Positions 1 to 9,425 of a DNA stretch of 45,465 bases are shown in pieces. This DNA comes from CAZMVY01 sp964617875 (lineage in GTDB: Bacteria > Planctomycetota > Phycisphaerae > UBA1845 > PWPN01). Numbering within the stretch: position 1 is the stretch's first letter; every line of letters begins with the position of its first letter. Location of the stretch: positions 1-45,465 of the forward strand of contig CAZUAI010000046.1 of the NCBI GenBank assembly GCA_964617875.1, written 5' to 3'. The notes below the pieces were generated by a model, which saw nothing but the letters and a program-made list of their open reading frames with translations, was not told the DNA's origin and searched no databases. The translations under genes and the position numbers were made by a program.

Positions 1-212
1 GCGCTATCGCCAGCCGCTTTGACGCCGGCCGCGTGCGAAGGTTGGGCTAGCAGTCCGGCGACGTCTCGGTCAACCTGTTCCGGCGGGTCGCCCACCCATC
101 CGCGTGGCCGGATGGATGGGGCCGCGATGATGAAACGCAATGCGTTTGTATCAGTTGGCTGTTGTTACCGTTACGCCAGTGTCCCAACTCGCTTTCCGAC
201 CATCGTGCCGCC

Positions 213-230
213 CCTTCGCTGACGCGAAGG
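213..230. repeat. Perfect 7-bp hairpin
   Basis: CCTTCGC and GCGAAGG flank a 4-nt loop TGAC. No T-tract follows on either strand, so it is not a standard intrinsic terminator. It may belong to a dispersed intergenic palindrome, which a genome-wide search would show. Confidence 0.4.
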
Positions 231-486
231 ACGGGCCACCCGGCTCGGCGACCTCTTCCACCAGCCTGGCAAACAGCGACCATTTTTGGGCGCCCCGGTG
301 CGGGATCTGGAATCGGATCGGCCATAACCTTTTATGGAACGCCAGTTGCAGGCAACACCAGGGCGCGAACAACTTCTTGTCTGTTCTATTGCTTTTTCGA
401 CCGAGGTGGGTAGACTGGCGACCCCTCGGACCGAAGGGGGCTGAACGGTCATCATTTTTGCAGGTGCGGGATGGACTACTGGCAGA

Positions 487-506
487 TCAGACCGATGGGG
501 GTCTGA
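487..506. repeat. Perfect 7-bp hairpin upstream of the M20 peptidase
   Basis: TCAGACC and GGTCTGA flank a 6-nt loop about 70 bases before the peptidase start. It could be a leader structure, an operator or the end of an upstream transcript. No T-run follows. Confidence 0.35.
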
Positions 507-578
507 ACGCTGCCCCGCGCTCTCGGCCGCGGCGGCGGCACTTGGTCCGCCAGCCCGGGGGCCTTATCATTCCCCATC

Positions 579-1952
579 ATGACAGTCAACGACGTCTTTG
601 CGAATCTGGAGGCGAATCGCACCGCGAACCTCGAACGCCTGCTGACGTTCCTGCGGTTCCCGACCATCTCGGCGCAGTCGGCCCACGCCGGCGACATGAG
701 GGCGTGCGCCGAGTGGCTGGTCGCGCAGTTCGCGGGCGCGGGGATCGCCGCGGAGATCCTGCCGACGGGGGGGCACCCGGCCGTTTTCGCCGAAGCCGGA
801 CCGGCGAACGCGCCGCTGACCGTTCTCGTCTACGGGCACTACGATGTGCAGCCCGTGGGCGATGAAAAGCTCTGGCACTCGCCGCCGTTCGAACCGACGA
901 TCCGGGACGGCCGGATCTACGCCCGCGGCGCCGCGGACGACAAGGGACAGGTCTTCGCCCATGTGCTCGCTGCCGAGGCATGGATGAAGACGGCCGGTTT
1001 GCCGCCCATCCGCATGATGTTTCTCATCGAGGGCGAAGAGGAGGTCGGGTCCGCGCACCTGGGCGAACTCGTGCGTGCGAACCGCAAGCGATTCGCCTGC
1101 GATTACGTGGTCCTTTCGGATACCGCCAAGCTCGACGCCGCCACGCCGGCACTGACGTACAGCACGCGCGGCATCGTCTACAAGCAGATCGACATCACCG
1201 GCCCGTCGAAGGATCTCCACAGCGGGACCTTCGGCGGCACGATCGCCAACCCGATCAACGAGCTTGCGGCGATCGTGGCGTCGCTGCACGACCGCGACGG
1301 CCGGATCACCATCCCCGGGTTCTATGACGACGTACGCGAGCTGACCGCCGCGGAGCGCAAGACTCTTAACAGGGCGCCCTTCGACGAGCGCGCCTACCTC
1401 GAGCAACTCGGCAGCCCCGCGGCGGCGGGCGAACGGGGATATACCACCATCGAGCGGCGCGGTTGCCGGCCGACGCTGGATGTGAACGGCATCTGCGGCG
1501 GCTACATCGGCGAAGGCGGGGCGACGATCATCGCGTCCAGGGCCTTCGCCAAGGTCAGCATGCGGATCGTCCCGGACCAGGATCCGGCGAAGATCTCGGA
1601 TGCCTTCGACCGGGCCGTGCGGGCCGCCTGCCCGCCGACGGTACGGCTGACGATTCAGACGTTCTCGCAGTGTCCGGCGTATGTCTGCCCGCTCGATTCA
1701 GCCGGCGTCCGCGCGGCCCTCCGGGCGTTGGAGCGCGGCTACGGCAAGCCACCGGGCCTGATCCGCGAGGGCGGCACGCTGCCGATCCTGCCCCTGTTCA
1801 AGAGCGAGCTTGGCGCCGACAGCCTGATGCTCGGCCTGTGCATGCCGGACTGCAACGCCCACAGCGCGAACGAGTATTTCGACACAGAAGATCTGTATGC
1901 TGGGGCCCGCTCGGCGGCGGCGTTGATTGAAGAGTTGGCCGATCGCGTCTGA
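579..1952 (+). CDS. M20 family metallodipeptidase (CNDP/ArgE-DapE superfamily)
   Basis: A predicted cytoplasmic di-zinc peptidase that cleaves dipeptides or short peptides, 457 aa, normal for dipeptidases of this family. Seen in the sequence: metal-binding GHYDVQP with H87 and D89, the bridging Asp in RGAADDKG (about 120), the catalytic/metal Glu pair in EGEEEVGS (about 153-154), the metal Asp in LSDT (D181), the lid-domain His in DLHSG (H214) and the last metal His in NAHSAN (H428). All expected ligands are present, so it should be active. There is no signal peptide. No clear Shine-Dalgarno precedes the ATG; I keep this start because the family N-terminus fits. It appears to be a single-gene unit, separated by 385 bases from the next gene. 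The exact substrate cannot be told from sequence. Confidence 0.93.
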   Translation: MTVNDVFANLEANRTANLERLLTFLRFPTISAQSAHAGDMRACAEWLVAQFAGAGIAAEILPTGGHPAVFAEAGPANAPLTVLVYGHYDVQPVGDEKLWHSPPFEPTIRDGRIYARGAADDKGQVFAHVLAAEAWMKTAGLPPIRMMFLIEGEEEVGSAHLGELVRANRKRFACDYVVLSDTAKLDAATPALTYSTRGIVYKQIDITGPSKDLHSGTFGGTIANPINELAAIVASLHDRDGRITIPGFYDDVRELTAAERKTLNRAPFDERAYLEQLGSPAAAGERGYTTIERRGCRPTLDVNGICGGYIGEGGATIIASRAFAKVSMRIVPDQDPAKISDAFDRAVRAACPPTVRLTIQTFSQCPAYVCPLDSAGVRAALRALERGYGKPPGLIREGGTLPILPLFKSELGADSLMLGLCMPDCNAHSANEYFDTEDLYAGARSAAALIEELADRV

Positions 1953-2337
1953 TAACCAGGCGATGCAGCATGTCAGGAAGCTTTGAAGGCGGGGGTAAGC
2001 CGGTGGAGTTTGAACAGGGGATCGAAGCCTCGTGGGCCTGTGGAGGGCCGGGAGGTTCCTGACACCGTTCGTGCGAAACTCGCGATGTCCGGGCTAACGG
2101 GGATCGCTGCTTGTGTCGATAGTTATACGGCCAGCGGGGGCAGTGCCCTGTTGTGCGCGCGTCGGGCCCGGCGGGACTTGATTCTGGGACTCGGATCGGG
2201 CACACTCCGCGTCGCGGCAAGCCGCGAGGAGCCCCGAAGAGTTCCCCGCAGGGTGCAGGGGACGGAGGTACAATGGAAGGGCTGGCGCGTCCGCAGGTCA
2301 TGGGCGCGGACCGCATGGGACGAGGGCTACAACGGTC
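1953..2337. other. Intergenic region between peptidase and PEP-CTERM gene
   Basis: No supported gene. The overlapping open frames have no protein-like composition. A TACAAT hexamer at about 2269-2274 resembles a -10 box for the downstream gene, but it lacks a good -35 partner, so I do not call a promoter. No strong terminator is visible after the peptidase. Confidence 0.5.
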
Positions 2338-3252
2338 ATGAAAACAGGCAGAAGTATTCCAAGAGGCTCGGTCGTTGCGGTGGGGATCGTGCTCGCAGTC
2401 GGTTCAGCGGTTGACGCTTCGCCCTGGGGCAAGGTCGTGCGGGGTCTGGCGGCGCTGGACGTTCAGGCCTCCGCAGGGCGCGAGAACTGGCTCGGCCAGG
2501 GCTACGACATCGTCTTTGACTTCCCGGGCCCCCTGTACCGGATAACGACCAACCTGGGCCTTGAAGGCCTTGGGCTGGGAGATCTGGGCCTTGCCAACGT
2601 CGGGCGGTGGAACGTCGGCCTTGCGGATGTGACGTTGCAGGGCAGCGTCGAGACGGGCGTGAGCTTTACCCGGCGTATCCTGCCGTCGGTCGAGTTCGCG
2701 TCAAAGTCGCTGAACGGGCCTCTGAAGTACTCGATCCGGACGCACGGCGGCCTCGAGAACGGACCGATCACCGGCCAGATTCTGGTGGACAACTCGGGTT
2801 CGATCAACCTGTTCGGCGCGTACAGCCTGCACGTTTCGATGTCCGGGCGCGGCCTCGATCCGAACACCGGCGAGACGCTGGACTTCGACCTCGGCCCCAT
2901 CGACATCAGCGGGAACATCTTCCTCGACTTTTTGAACGGCACGAACCCTCTGAACCGCATGAAGGACGCGACTGCCGCCCAAGCCAAGAGCCGCAACGTG
3001 GCGTCGCTGCGGTCGAAGGCCGCCGCGGGCGAGATGCTGTCGGACGACGAGATGATGTCGCTGATCGAGGCGACGCTTCCGTCGGCCTTCCTCAACGATT
3101 CGGCCATCGAGGCGATCGCCAAATCCCTGCGCGACGGTGCGCAGGAAGGCGAGAAGGACCGCGGCGGTCTGCGTGCCCTGGCGATTCCTGAGCCGGGGAC
3201 GCTGCTGCTCCTGGGCGCCCCGCTCCTTCTGTTGTGCCGCCGTCGCGCGTAG
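2338..3252 (+). CDS. Secreted PEP-CTERM sorting-domain protein
   Basis: A 304-aa exported protein of unknown function. It has an N-terminal signal peptide (basic start, hydrophobic stretch about 12-25, likely cleavage after VDA near 27). A Gly/Leu-rich section at about 75-100 (repeated GLG/LGLxxLG) leads into a beta-rich middle. The C-terminus is a textbook PEP-CTERM tail: IPEPGT at 283-288, a hydrophobic helix, then a CRRRA basic end. In known systems this tail is recognised by an exosortase, which cuts it and passes the protein to the outer surface; no exosortase gene lies in this window. GAGG lies 12 nt before the ATG. The next gene, a secreted TIM-barrel protein, starts about 100 bases downstream and may be co-transcribed. 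The core has no domain I recognise. Confidence 0.85.
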   Translation: MKTGRSIPRGSVVAVGIVLAVGSAVDASPWGKVVRGLAALDVQASAGRENWLGQGYDIVFDFPGPLYRITTNLGLEGLGLGDLGLANVGRWNVGLADVTLQGSVETGVSFTRRILPSVEFASKSLNGPLKYSIRTHGGLENGPITGQILVDNSGSINLFGAYSLHVSMSGRGLDPNTGETLDFDLGPIDISGNIFLDFLNGTNPLNRMKDATAAQAKSRNVASLRSKAAAGEMLSDDEMMSLIEATLPSAFLNDSAIEAIAKSLRDGAQEGEKDRGGLRALAIPEPGTLLLLGAPLLLLCRRRA

Positions 3253-3351
3253 GCCGACGGGCGGTTGCGGTTTCTCAGGGAGGGGCGGCGAACTCTTCGC
3301 CGCAGAATGTCTTCTGCCGTCGCCCCCGCATATCTCATGGAGGCGTCGCGG

Positions 3352-5274
3352 ATGCTCCGGTCCATCCGTCTCGTATGCGTGTTTCTCGTTGCCGTGTCGT
3401 CGGTCGTGGCCGACGAATGGCCGCTGAATCAGGGTGCCTGGACGCTGGTTGTCTCCGACCAGGGCGGGGTCGTCAGCCTTCGGGAGAAGGACGGCCCCGA
3501 GTTCGCCGTCGGCAGGCCGGACGGGAGTCTTCCGGCGATCGGGGCGGCGGGGGCTGCGCCGGCCGTCGGCTGGCGCGGCGATCATGCGGCGATGGCGGCC
3601 CTCGGCGCGCCGACCAAGGCAAGCCGAACGGGCAGCGCCGCCGTTTTCGAGTATGAGTTGCGCGAACCGGCGGCGCTGCGTCTGCGATACGAGGTTGCGC
3701 TGGCCGGGCAGAGCGAGGGCGTCGTCGTCCGGCGTCAGGTGACGCTGACCCCGGCGGCCGAGCCGATCCGGCAGGACATCGTACTGTTGCTGGGAAGCAA
3801 CCTGGCGCCGCCCGGCGAGAAACCGAAAGTCTTTGTGCCGCGCAAGGACGGCATCGGCGGGGACGTCGCGCCGGGGCCGGCCATGCAGTGGATCTGGCCG
3901 CTGGCGGGCGAGGTTCCGTCGCCGAACGGGGTGGCCGAGCACCTGGCGATTCCGATGGTCAGCCAGTCGGCGGGCGATCCGGCCCGGCGTGTGACACACG
4001 TGGCGGACCCGTTCTTCGCGACCCGCTTCCGCCTGGCGGACGCGAAGGCCGGGCATCCGGGCGATTTCGCGTGCATCTACCTGGGCAGCAAGGTACCGAT
4101 CACCGGGGCGCAGACGCGGACGTTCTGGACGGTGGTTCAGACCGGCGGCCCCGAGAACGCGATGAAGGCGTGGTACGCGACGGCCCTGGCCGACGTGCCG
4201 CCGGGGCCGGACTGGCTCCACGAGGTCGCGTGGCAGCACTATGACTACCTCAGCCACGGGGGCAAGGGGTGGTTCGAGGACATCGACGTCGCCGAGACGA
4301 TGGTGCCGCGTGCCGACCGGTCGAAGGTCGTCTTCACGCTGCACGGCTGGTACGGGCTTCTGGGCGAGTACGGCGGGTTCGACATCGCCACCGGGCGGCT
4401 TGCCGACGAGTGGACCGCCTTCTCGAACGCCGCAGCGATGAAAGACAAGGGCTTTCCGACGCTCGAGCCGGTGCGGATGAGCAAAGGCGAGATGCGGCGC
4501 CGGATCCGCTACGCGAAGGACCGCGGCTTCCGCATCTGTCTGTACTTCGCCGACGGTCTGACGGCCTGCGACGCGGCGAAGGTGTTCGCCCCCGACAAGG
4601 TGCTCACGTGGGGCGGCTGGCAGGGCCCCGACACGATCGGCAAGAGCTACTGCCAGAACCCGGCGCATCCGGCGGTGTACCGGTGGTTTCTGGCCTATCT
4701 GAAGGCGCTGCTCGCGGACTACGGCGACGAGATCGACGCCCTGGTGTGGGACGAGACGTTCATGATCCGCGACGGGGCGATCACCCCCGGGCCGGAGAGC
4801 GACTACGCCGGACCGCATTTCATGCGCCTCTGCCGCGACCTCGCCCGGCTGGTCACGGCGCACCGCAAGGAGCTGGCGTTCCTCAACAGCGACTGTATCG
4901 GCGCGACCTTCGACGACAAGGCGTTCTGGCTCGACGTGCCGCCGTACGCGATCATGGTCCACGGCTGCTACCAGGACACGCACAGCCGACCGAATGTCTG
5001 GCCGTTCGGCATCTTTCCGAACTATCGCAACGTGCTGTGGTCGTGCAACTGGGCGGCCGTGTCGCACTTCGACTACACGCGGTTCGGCGTCGAACACTAC
5101 GATACGCCGGTCGCGACGTCGAACGGCTGGATCGACGACAAGGGCCTCGCCCGGCTGACCGGGGAACAGCGAAAGGCCGTCCTCGACCTGTTCAACGCCC
5201 GCAAGACCCGCCGCCAGCAGCTGCGCTGGCTCACCGGACCGCCGCCGGTGCTCACCACGGCCCCTGCGCACTGA
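3352..5274 (+). CDS. Secreted glycoside-hydrolase-like TIM-barrel protein, family unassigned
   Basis: A 640-aa exported protein. I place the start at ATG 3352, because GGAGG lies at 3339-3343 and a clean signal peptide follows (MLRSIRLVCVFL, cleavage after VVA near 22). The frame is open further upstream, but those starts add a basic, non-signal extension. The first 270 or so residues look like a beta-sandwich. The rest looks like a TIM barrel with Trp/Tyr-rich loops. Two acidic sites sit where retaining alpha-glycosidases keep their catalytic pair: D467 in VWDETF and D514 in NSDCIG. This suggests a carbohydrate-active enzyme of the alpha-galactosidase-like clan, but that is inference and I cannot name the family or substrate. 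It follows the PEP-CTERM gene on the same strand. Confidence 0.75.
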   Translation: MLRSIRLVCVFLVAVSSVVADEWPLNQGAWTLVVSDQGGVVSLREKDGPEFAVGRPDGSLPAIGAAGAAPAVGWRGDHAAMAALGAPTKASRTGSAAVFEYELREPAALRLRYEVALAGQSEGVVVRRQVTLTPAAEPIRQDIVLLLGSNLAPPGEKPKVFVPRKDGIGGDVAPGPAMQWIWPLAGEVPSPNGVAEHLAIPMVSQSAGDPARRVTHVADPFFATRFRLADAKAGHPGDFACIYLGSKVPITGAQTRTFWTVVQTGGPENAMKAWYATALADVPPGPDWLHEVAWQHYDYLSHGGKGWFEDIDVAETMVPRADRSKVVFTLHGWYGLLGEYGGFDIATGRLADEWTAFSNAAAMKDKGFPTLEPVRMSKGEMRRRIRYAKDRGFRICLYFADGLTACDAAKVFAPDKVLTWGGWQGPDTIGKSYCQNPAHPAVYRWFLAYLKALLADYGDEIDALVWDETFMIRDGAITPGPESDYAGPHFMRLCRDLARLVTAHRKELAFLNSDCIGATFDDKAFWLDVPPYAIMVHGCYQDTHSRPNVWPFGIFPNYRNVLWSCNWAAVSHFDYTRFGVEHYDTPVATSNGWIDDKGLARLTGEQRKAVLDLFNARKTRRQQLRWLTGPPPVLTTAPAH

Positions 5275-5894
5275 CGCCGGTTCCAGCGGCACACCATCGC
5301 GGCCTGCGGCGCAGGCTTCCAGCCCGCAAGCGCATGCAGGCGAGATGCCTGCGTCACAGAACGGCTCCGTCCATGACGGGGGCCCCGGCTTCTCCGGGTC
5401 CGGGAACAGCGTTATGGGCGACGCTGAAACGCTTTGCTCTATCGGACGGGCGATGCGGACCGCCGCCCGGACAGGCGGGCGTGCGTTCGGATGCAGGATC
5501 CGCGGCGCGGTAAGTCAACAGGGCGGGGCGCCAAGACGATGAATCGGCAGTATGTCAGTGCCGACGTACTTCGCGCGTTATCCGCGCGCGGGGAACGCGG
5601 GCGTGCCCGGAGCCGTTATGGGGCGTCTGGACTTGATAAATCGGGGCGGCGACAGCGAAGCGTCATCGCCAACGCGAGAGCGCAGCCGCATGACGGCCCC
5701 CATGATGATAGACGGACCGGCGCCGATGCGGAACCGATACGAAGCCGCCGACCTTTTCCGGCGGAGGGCTCGCCGTCGGGAAGGAACACGGACGGCGGCA
5801 GACTGTTGTGAGGGGCAGGGGGACCGACAGGGGTGTGAGATGCGGCAACGCAGGCAGAGCAACAGTTCGGGCGTCCGGTTGCGGGGGGTCGGCG
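5275..5894. other. Long intergenic region before the signalling cluster
   Basis: No gene is supported across this 620-base stretch. Open frames exist in several phases but lack domains and convincing start sites. It contains one copy of the double-hairpin repeat (5305-5356) and a locally A/T-richer patch around 5630-5640 (ttgataaat) that could be part of a promoter for the kinase gene. I cannot assign a -35/-10 pair with confidence. Confidence 0.5.
5305..5356. repeat. Double-hairpin intergenic repeat, copy A
   Basis: Two adjacent hairpins. The first is GCAGGC-TTCCA-GCCCGC (5311-5327, one mismatch) and the second GCAGGC-GAGAT-GCCTGC (5336-5352), with an 8-nt spacer. The plan matches the copies at 19488-19534 and 20566-20615: 5-nt loops, the first NTCC(A/C) and the second ending GAT. 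Confidence 0.7.
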
Positions 5895-8800
5895 ATGAAG
5901 CGTAAGGCCGCGGGCGTGATCGCCGGAATGTCCCTGGCCGTCCCGCTCGGCGTCCTGGCCGTGGTCCGCTGGTGGGTCGTCCCGGCGACGACCGCCATCA
6001 ACGAGCGGGACCGGGCCGAGGCGATCGACGCGCGGGTCAACCTGGTCCGCCGGGTGTTGGACGAACAGCTCGGCGGGCTGGTCAAGACCTGCGTGGACTG
6101 GTCGAACTGGGACGCGATGTACCAGTTCGCGATGGGCGGCGCGCAGGACGATGCGTTCCGCCGCCAGAGCCTTTCGTCGAGCGTCATTGCAGTGAACGGC
6201 TTCAGCCGGGTCCTGCTCCTGTCTCCGGAGGGTGACGTGCTGGTCTGCCAGGATTACGATCCGATCGGCGGCCGGGCCGCGTCCCATGCGATGCCGGACC
6301 CGCCGCCGTCCTGGCTGCGGCAGCTCGAGCCCTCGGTGAAGCGGGAAGGCTTCACAATCGGGCCGGACCGGCGGCCGTCGCAATTCGCGCTGCGCCCCGT
6401 CCTGCGATCCGACGGCACGGGGCCGGCGGCGGGATACCTCGCGATGGTGCGGCCCATCAGCGACGATCAGCTTGCGCGGGCAGGCCGGACGGCCGAGTGT
6501 GATGTCCAACAGCAGAAGGCCGCGTTCCAGGACCGGGCGGCAGCTGAAGGGATCGTCTGCCGGAGTCTGAAGCTCTCCGGCTGGGCCGGGGAACCGGTGG
6601 CGGAGCTGGCCGTCACGGCGAACCTCTCCCCTCTGCTGGCGTCTCAGCGGGCGCGGCGGGATATCTGGCGGGCGGGGGCTGCTCTGGCTCTGCTGGCGAT
6701 GGCGAGCCTGGCCGCCACGGCAATCGCCGCGCAATGGTTCCCGACAACCGAATCGCCGGATGCTGAACACAGCGCATCGGCACACGGCTACAAGCCCGTC
6801 GGCGCGGTGGTCGCGGCCGGCGTCGTCCTGTCGATCCTGGCCTACCGGTTTGTGTCGTCGGTGGAGGAGCAGACGGTGCAGCAGGTGTTCGACCGGCAGG
6901 GCGCTCGCGCCGCCGCCGTCGTGGCAGAGATGTTGGAGGACGAGGTCGATCGCGTGCGGCACCTCGAGGCCTTGTGGCAAAGCTCGCAATCGGTCGAGCG
7001 AAGGGAGTTTCAGCGGTACGTTTCGCGCGAGAGCGGGCTGCGCGAGCACATGCGGGCGTTCGCGTTTGCGCGGCGAGTGCCCGGTCCGCAGCGGGCCGCG
7101 TTCGTGGCACGGACGCAATCGGACGGGTTGCCCGGCTTCGACATTCGCCCCGCCGGCGAACGCGCGGAATACGTCGTGGTGGACTATCTGGTTCCCTGCG
7201 CGGCCGGCGACGCGGTCCGGCTGGCGGAGGGACTGGACCTGCGAACGCTGCCCGCCGCCTGCACTGCCCTTGAGCGGGCCGCGGACTCCGGGCAGGTGGT
7301 CGCGAGCGATCCCATCCACGTTTCGGTCCCGGGCGAGCCGGGACAGGGGAGACCGATCCTGCTGGTCGCGCCGGTCTATCGTGCAGAGGCTCCGACGGAG
7401 ACCCTCGAGCAGAAGCGAGAGAACCTCGAGGGCTTCGTGCTGACGGAGCTTTGCCCGTCCGCGCTGCTGCGTGACGCGCTGAAAGGGCTCGACGCACACG
7501 GAATGGAGATGGATCTTTACGATGCGTCGGCGGGTTACGACAGAGCGATCGCCGTGTCCGCCCGGCACGACGCCGCGACGAAGCGGCACGGAGAAGGCGG
7601 CCGCCGGGCCGTGTATCCGATCCCGGTCGCGGATCAGAACTGGTCTCTCGTCGTCCGGGCCGGCGACGCGTTCCGGGTCGCGGGCATCCGGTGGGCACCG
7701 CCGAGCGCCCTGGGCGGCGGCCTGGTGCTGACGGCGTTCGCGGCGGCCTACCTGGCCTCCATGCTCCGCCGCACGTCGGTGATCCGGGCGATGAACCGGG
7801 AACTCCGCACGTCGGAACACTCGCTCAAGAACGCCCTGGTCGAGCTGCGCGCGCACAAGGAGCAGCTCGAGGCGCAGCAGCAGCAGCTGGTGGCCTTCAC
7901 GCGCGACCTGGAGGAGGCCAAGCGCGCCGCCGAGTCGGCCAGCCTGGCCAAGACCGAGTTCCTGGCGAACATGAGCCACGAGATCCGCACACCGATGACG
8001 GCCATTCTCGGCTTCGCCGAAAATCTGCTCCAGCCCGACATGACGGACGCCGACCGGCTCGACGCCGTCCACACGATTCGCCGCAACGCCGACTACCTCC
8101 TGAGCATCCTGAACGACATCCTGGACCTGTCGCGCATCGAGGCGGGCCGGGTCCAGCTCGAGCAGATCCGCTGTTCCCCGTTCCAGATCGTGGCGGAGGT
8201 GGAGTCGCTCATGCGAATCCGCACCGAGGCGAAAGGTCTCGCCCTCAACACGGAGATCCTCGGCGAAATCCCCGAAACGATCCAGACCGATCCCACGCGG
8301 CTTCGCCAGATCCTGGTCAATCTCGTGGGCAACGCGATCAAGTTCACGGAACACGGCGGCGTGCGGACGGTGATCCGGTTCATACGCGAGCCGGTGACGG
8401 CGGAACCGCCATCGGCTCTGGCGATCGCGCCGGGGCTGGAAGGCATCGATCCGGCGTCGCACCCCCGGCTGCAATTCGACGTCATCGACACCGGCATCGG
8501 GCTCGACCCGCAGCAGCTCGCGCGGCTGTTCCAGCCGTTTACGCAGGCGGATTCGTCCACAACGCGCCGTTTCGGCGGGACCGGCCTCGGTCTCGCCATC
8601 AGCCGGCGGCTGGCGCAACTGCTTGGCGGCGATGTCGTGGCGGAGAGCGTGCCCGGCGCCGGCAGCACCTTCCGCGTGACGCTTCCGACGGGGCCGCTGC
8701 ACGGTGTGAGACTGGTCAGCCATCCGTCCGAGGCAGCGCCCGGCCACCACGAGGCGGCCGAGTCTGCGGGCCCGACGCCGCATCTGCACTGCCGCATCCT

Positions 8801-9185
8801 GCTCGCCGAGGACGGCCCGGACAACCAGCGCCTGATCATGTTCGTGCTGAAGCGGGCCGGCGCCGACGTCGAGCTGGCCGAGAACGGCCGGCTGGCGATG
8901 GACATGGCCCTGGCCGCACGGGACGCGGGCCGGCCGTTCGACGTCATCCTGATGGACATGCAGATGCCGGTCCTGGACGGCTACACGGCCGCCGGCTGCC
9001 TGCGGCGAGCGGGGTACACGGGACCGATCATCGCGCTGACGGCCCACGCGATGGCCGCCGATCGCGAGAAGTGCCTGGCCGCGGGCTGTGACGACTACAC
9101 AACGAAGCCGATCGATCGACGCAAGCTGCTGGAAACGATTTCGGCCTGTATCCGGCGGGTTCCGCGGACCGTATGCCCCGCGTGA
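5895..9185 (+). CDS. Membrane hybrid histidine kinase with CHASE4 and CHASE1 sensor domains and a receiver
   Basis: A 1,096-aa sensor kinase. The chosen start is ATG 5895, directly before a membrane helix (about 6-24). A CHASE4-like extracytoplasmic domain follows (about 35-250, with DWSNWDAMYQF), then TM helices at about 258-280 and 301-322, a CHASE1-like domain (about 323-595), TM4 (about 599-624) and a Gln-rich coiled coil (about 635-690). The catalytic core is intact: phospho-acceptor H695 in MSHEIRTPM, N-box N813, G1 box DTGIG at about 865, G2 box FGGTGLGL at about 893. The C-terminal receiver has acceptor D1021 in LMDMQMP. Two sensor domains in one chain imply two external inputs. There is no DNA-binding output, so the phosphate is probably passed onward. 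Its kinase-receiver half closely matches the kinase at 10344-12149. Confidence 0.92.
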   Translation: MKRKAAGVIAGMSLAVPLGVLAVVRWWVVPATTAINERDRAEAIDARVNLVRRVLDEQLGGLVKTCVDWSNWDAMYQFAMGGAQDDAFRRQSLSSSVIAVNGFSRVLLLSPEGDVLVCQDYDPIGGRAASHAMPDPPPSWLRQLEPSVKREGFTIGPDRRPSQFALRPVLRSDGTGPAAGYLAMVRPISDDQLARAGRTAECDVQQQKAAFQDRAAAEGIVCRSLKLSGWAGEPVAELAVTANLSPLLASQRARRDIWRAGAALALLAMASLAATAIAAQWFPTTESPDAEHSASAHGYKPVGAVVAAGVVLSILAYRFVSSVEEQTVQQVFDRQGARAAAVVAEMLEDEVDRVRHLEALWQSSQSVERREFQRYVSRESGLREHMRAFAFARRVPGPQRAAFVARTQSDGLPGFDIRPAGERAEYVVVDYLVPCAAGDAVRLAEGLDLRTLPAACTALERAADSGQVVASDPIHVSVPGEPGQGRPILLVAPVYRAEAPTETLEQKRENLEGFVLTELCPSALLRDALKGLDAHGMEMDLYDASAGYDRAIAVSARHDAATKRHGEGGRRAVYPIPVADQNWSLVVRAGDAFRVAGIRWAPPSALGGGLVLTAFAAAYLASMLRRTSVIRAMNRELRTSEHSLKNALVELRAHKEQLEAQQQQLVAFTRDLEEAKRAAESASLAKTEFLANMSHEIRTPMTAILGFAENLLQPDMTDADRLDAVHTIRRNADYLLSILNDILDLSRIEAGRVQLEQIRCSPFQIVAEVESLMRIRTEAKGLALNTEILGEIPETIQTDPTRLRQILVNLVGNAIKFTEHGGVRTVIRFIREPVTAEPPSALAIAPGLEGIDPASHPRLQFDVIDTGIGLDPQQLARLFQPFTQADSSTTRRFGGTGLGLAISRRLAQLLGGDVVAESVPGAGSTFRVTLPTGPLHGVRLVSHPSEAAPGHHEAAESAGPTPHLHCRILLAEDGPDNQRLIMFVLKRAGADVELAENGRLAMDMALAARDAGRPFDVILMDMQMPVLDGYTAAGCLRRAGYTGPIIALTAHAMAADREKCLAAGCDDYTTKPIDRRKLLETISACIRRVPRTVCPA

Positions 9186-9425
9186 CGGCAGGTACGGACG
9201 GGCGGACATGACGGAAGCGACGGCGGAACACGGTTGCCGGGGCACGGCGGCCGTCGGATCGGCGGCTTTTGCGGACGTTGCCGGCGGGCCCGGGAACCCG
9301 CGGCGGACGAGGACTGTGGCGGAGAACTTCGTGCAGAGCATGGGGGATTTTACCGATACCAGTATGCCGTCGCATGCCCGGCGACGGCAGGACACGGGGA
9401 CATCGGTGCGATACGAGGCTTCAGG

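Larger units (their letters stand above)
1..578. other. Left-edge region without a supported gene
   Basis: No reading frame here has a recognisable domain, a convincing ribosome binding site or a protein-like composition; the short open frames overlap on both strands and read as Arg/Pro/Ser-rich translations of GC-rich DNA. Two perfect short inverted repeats (213-230 and 487-506) are the only structure I can point to. A gene cut by the left edge cannot be excluded. Confidence 0.6.

Noticed and set aside
2701..5292. Very long open frame on the minus strand opposite the PEP-CTERM and TIM-barrel genes
   Set aside because: It is Arg/Pro/Val-rich, has no domain and mirrors the codon pattern of the plus-strand genes; such frames are common in GC-rich DNA.
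5616..9395. Long minus-strand open frame opposite the membrane kinase
   Set aside because: It is the complement of a strongly supported kinase with all motifs; the antisense protein has no recognisable feature.
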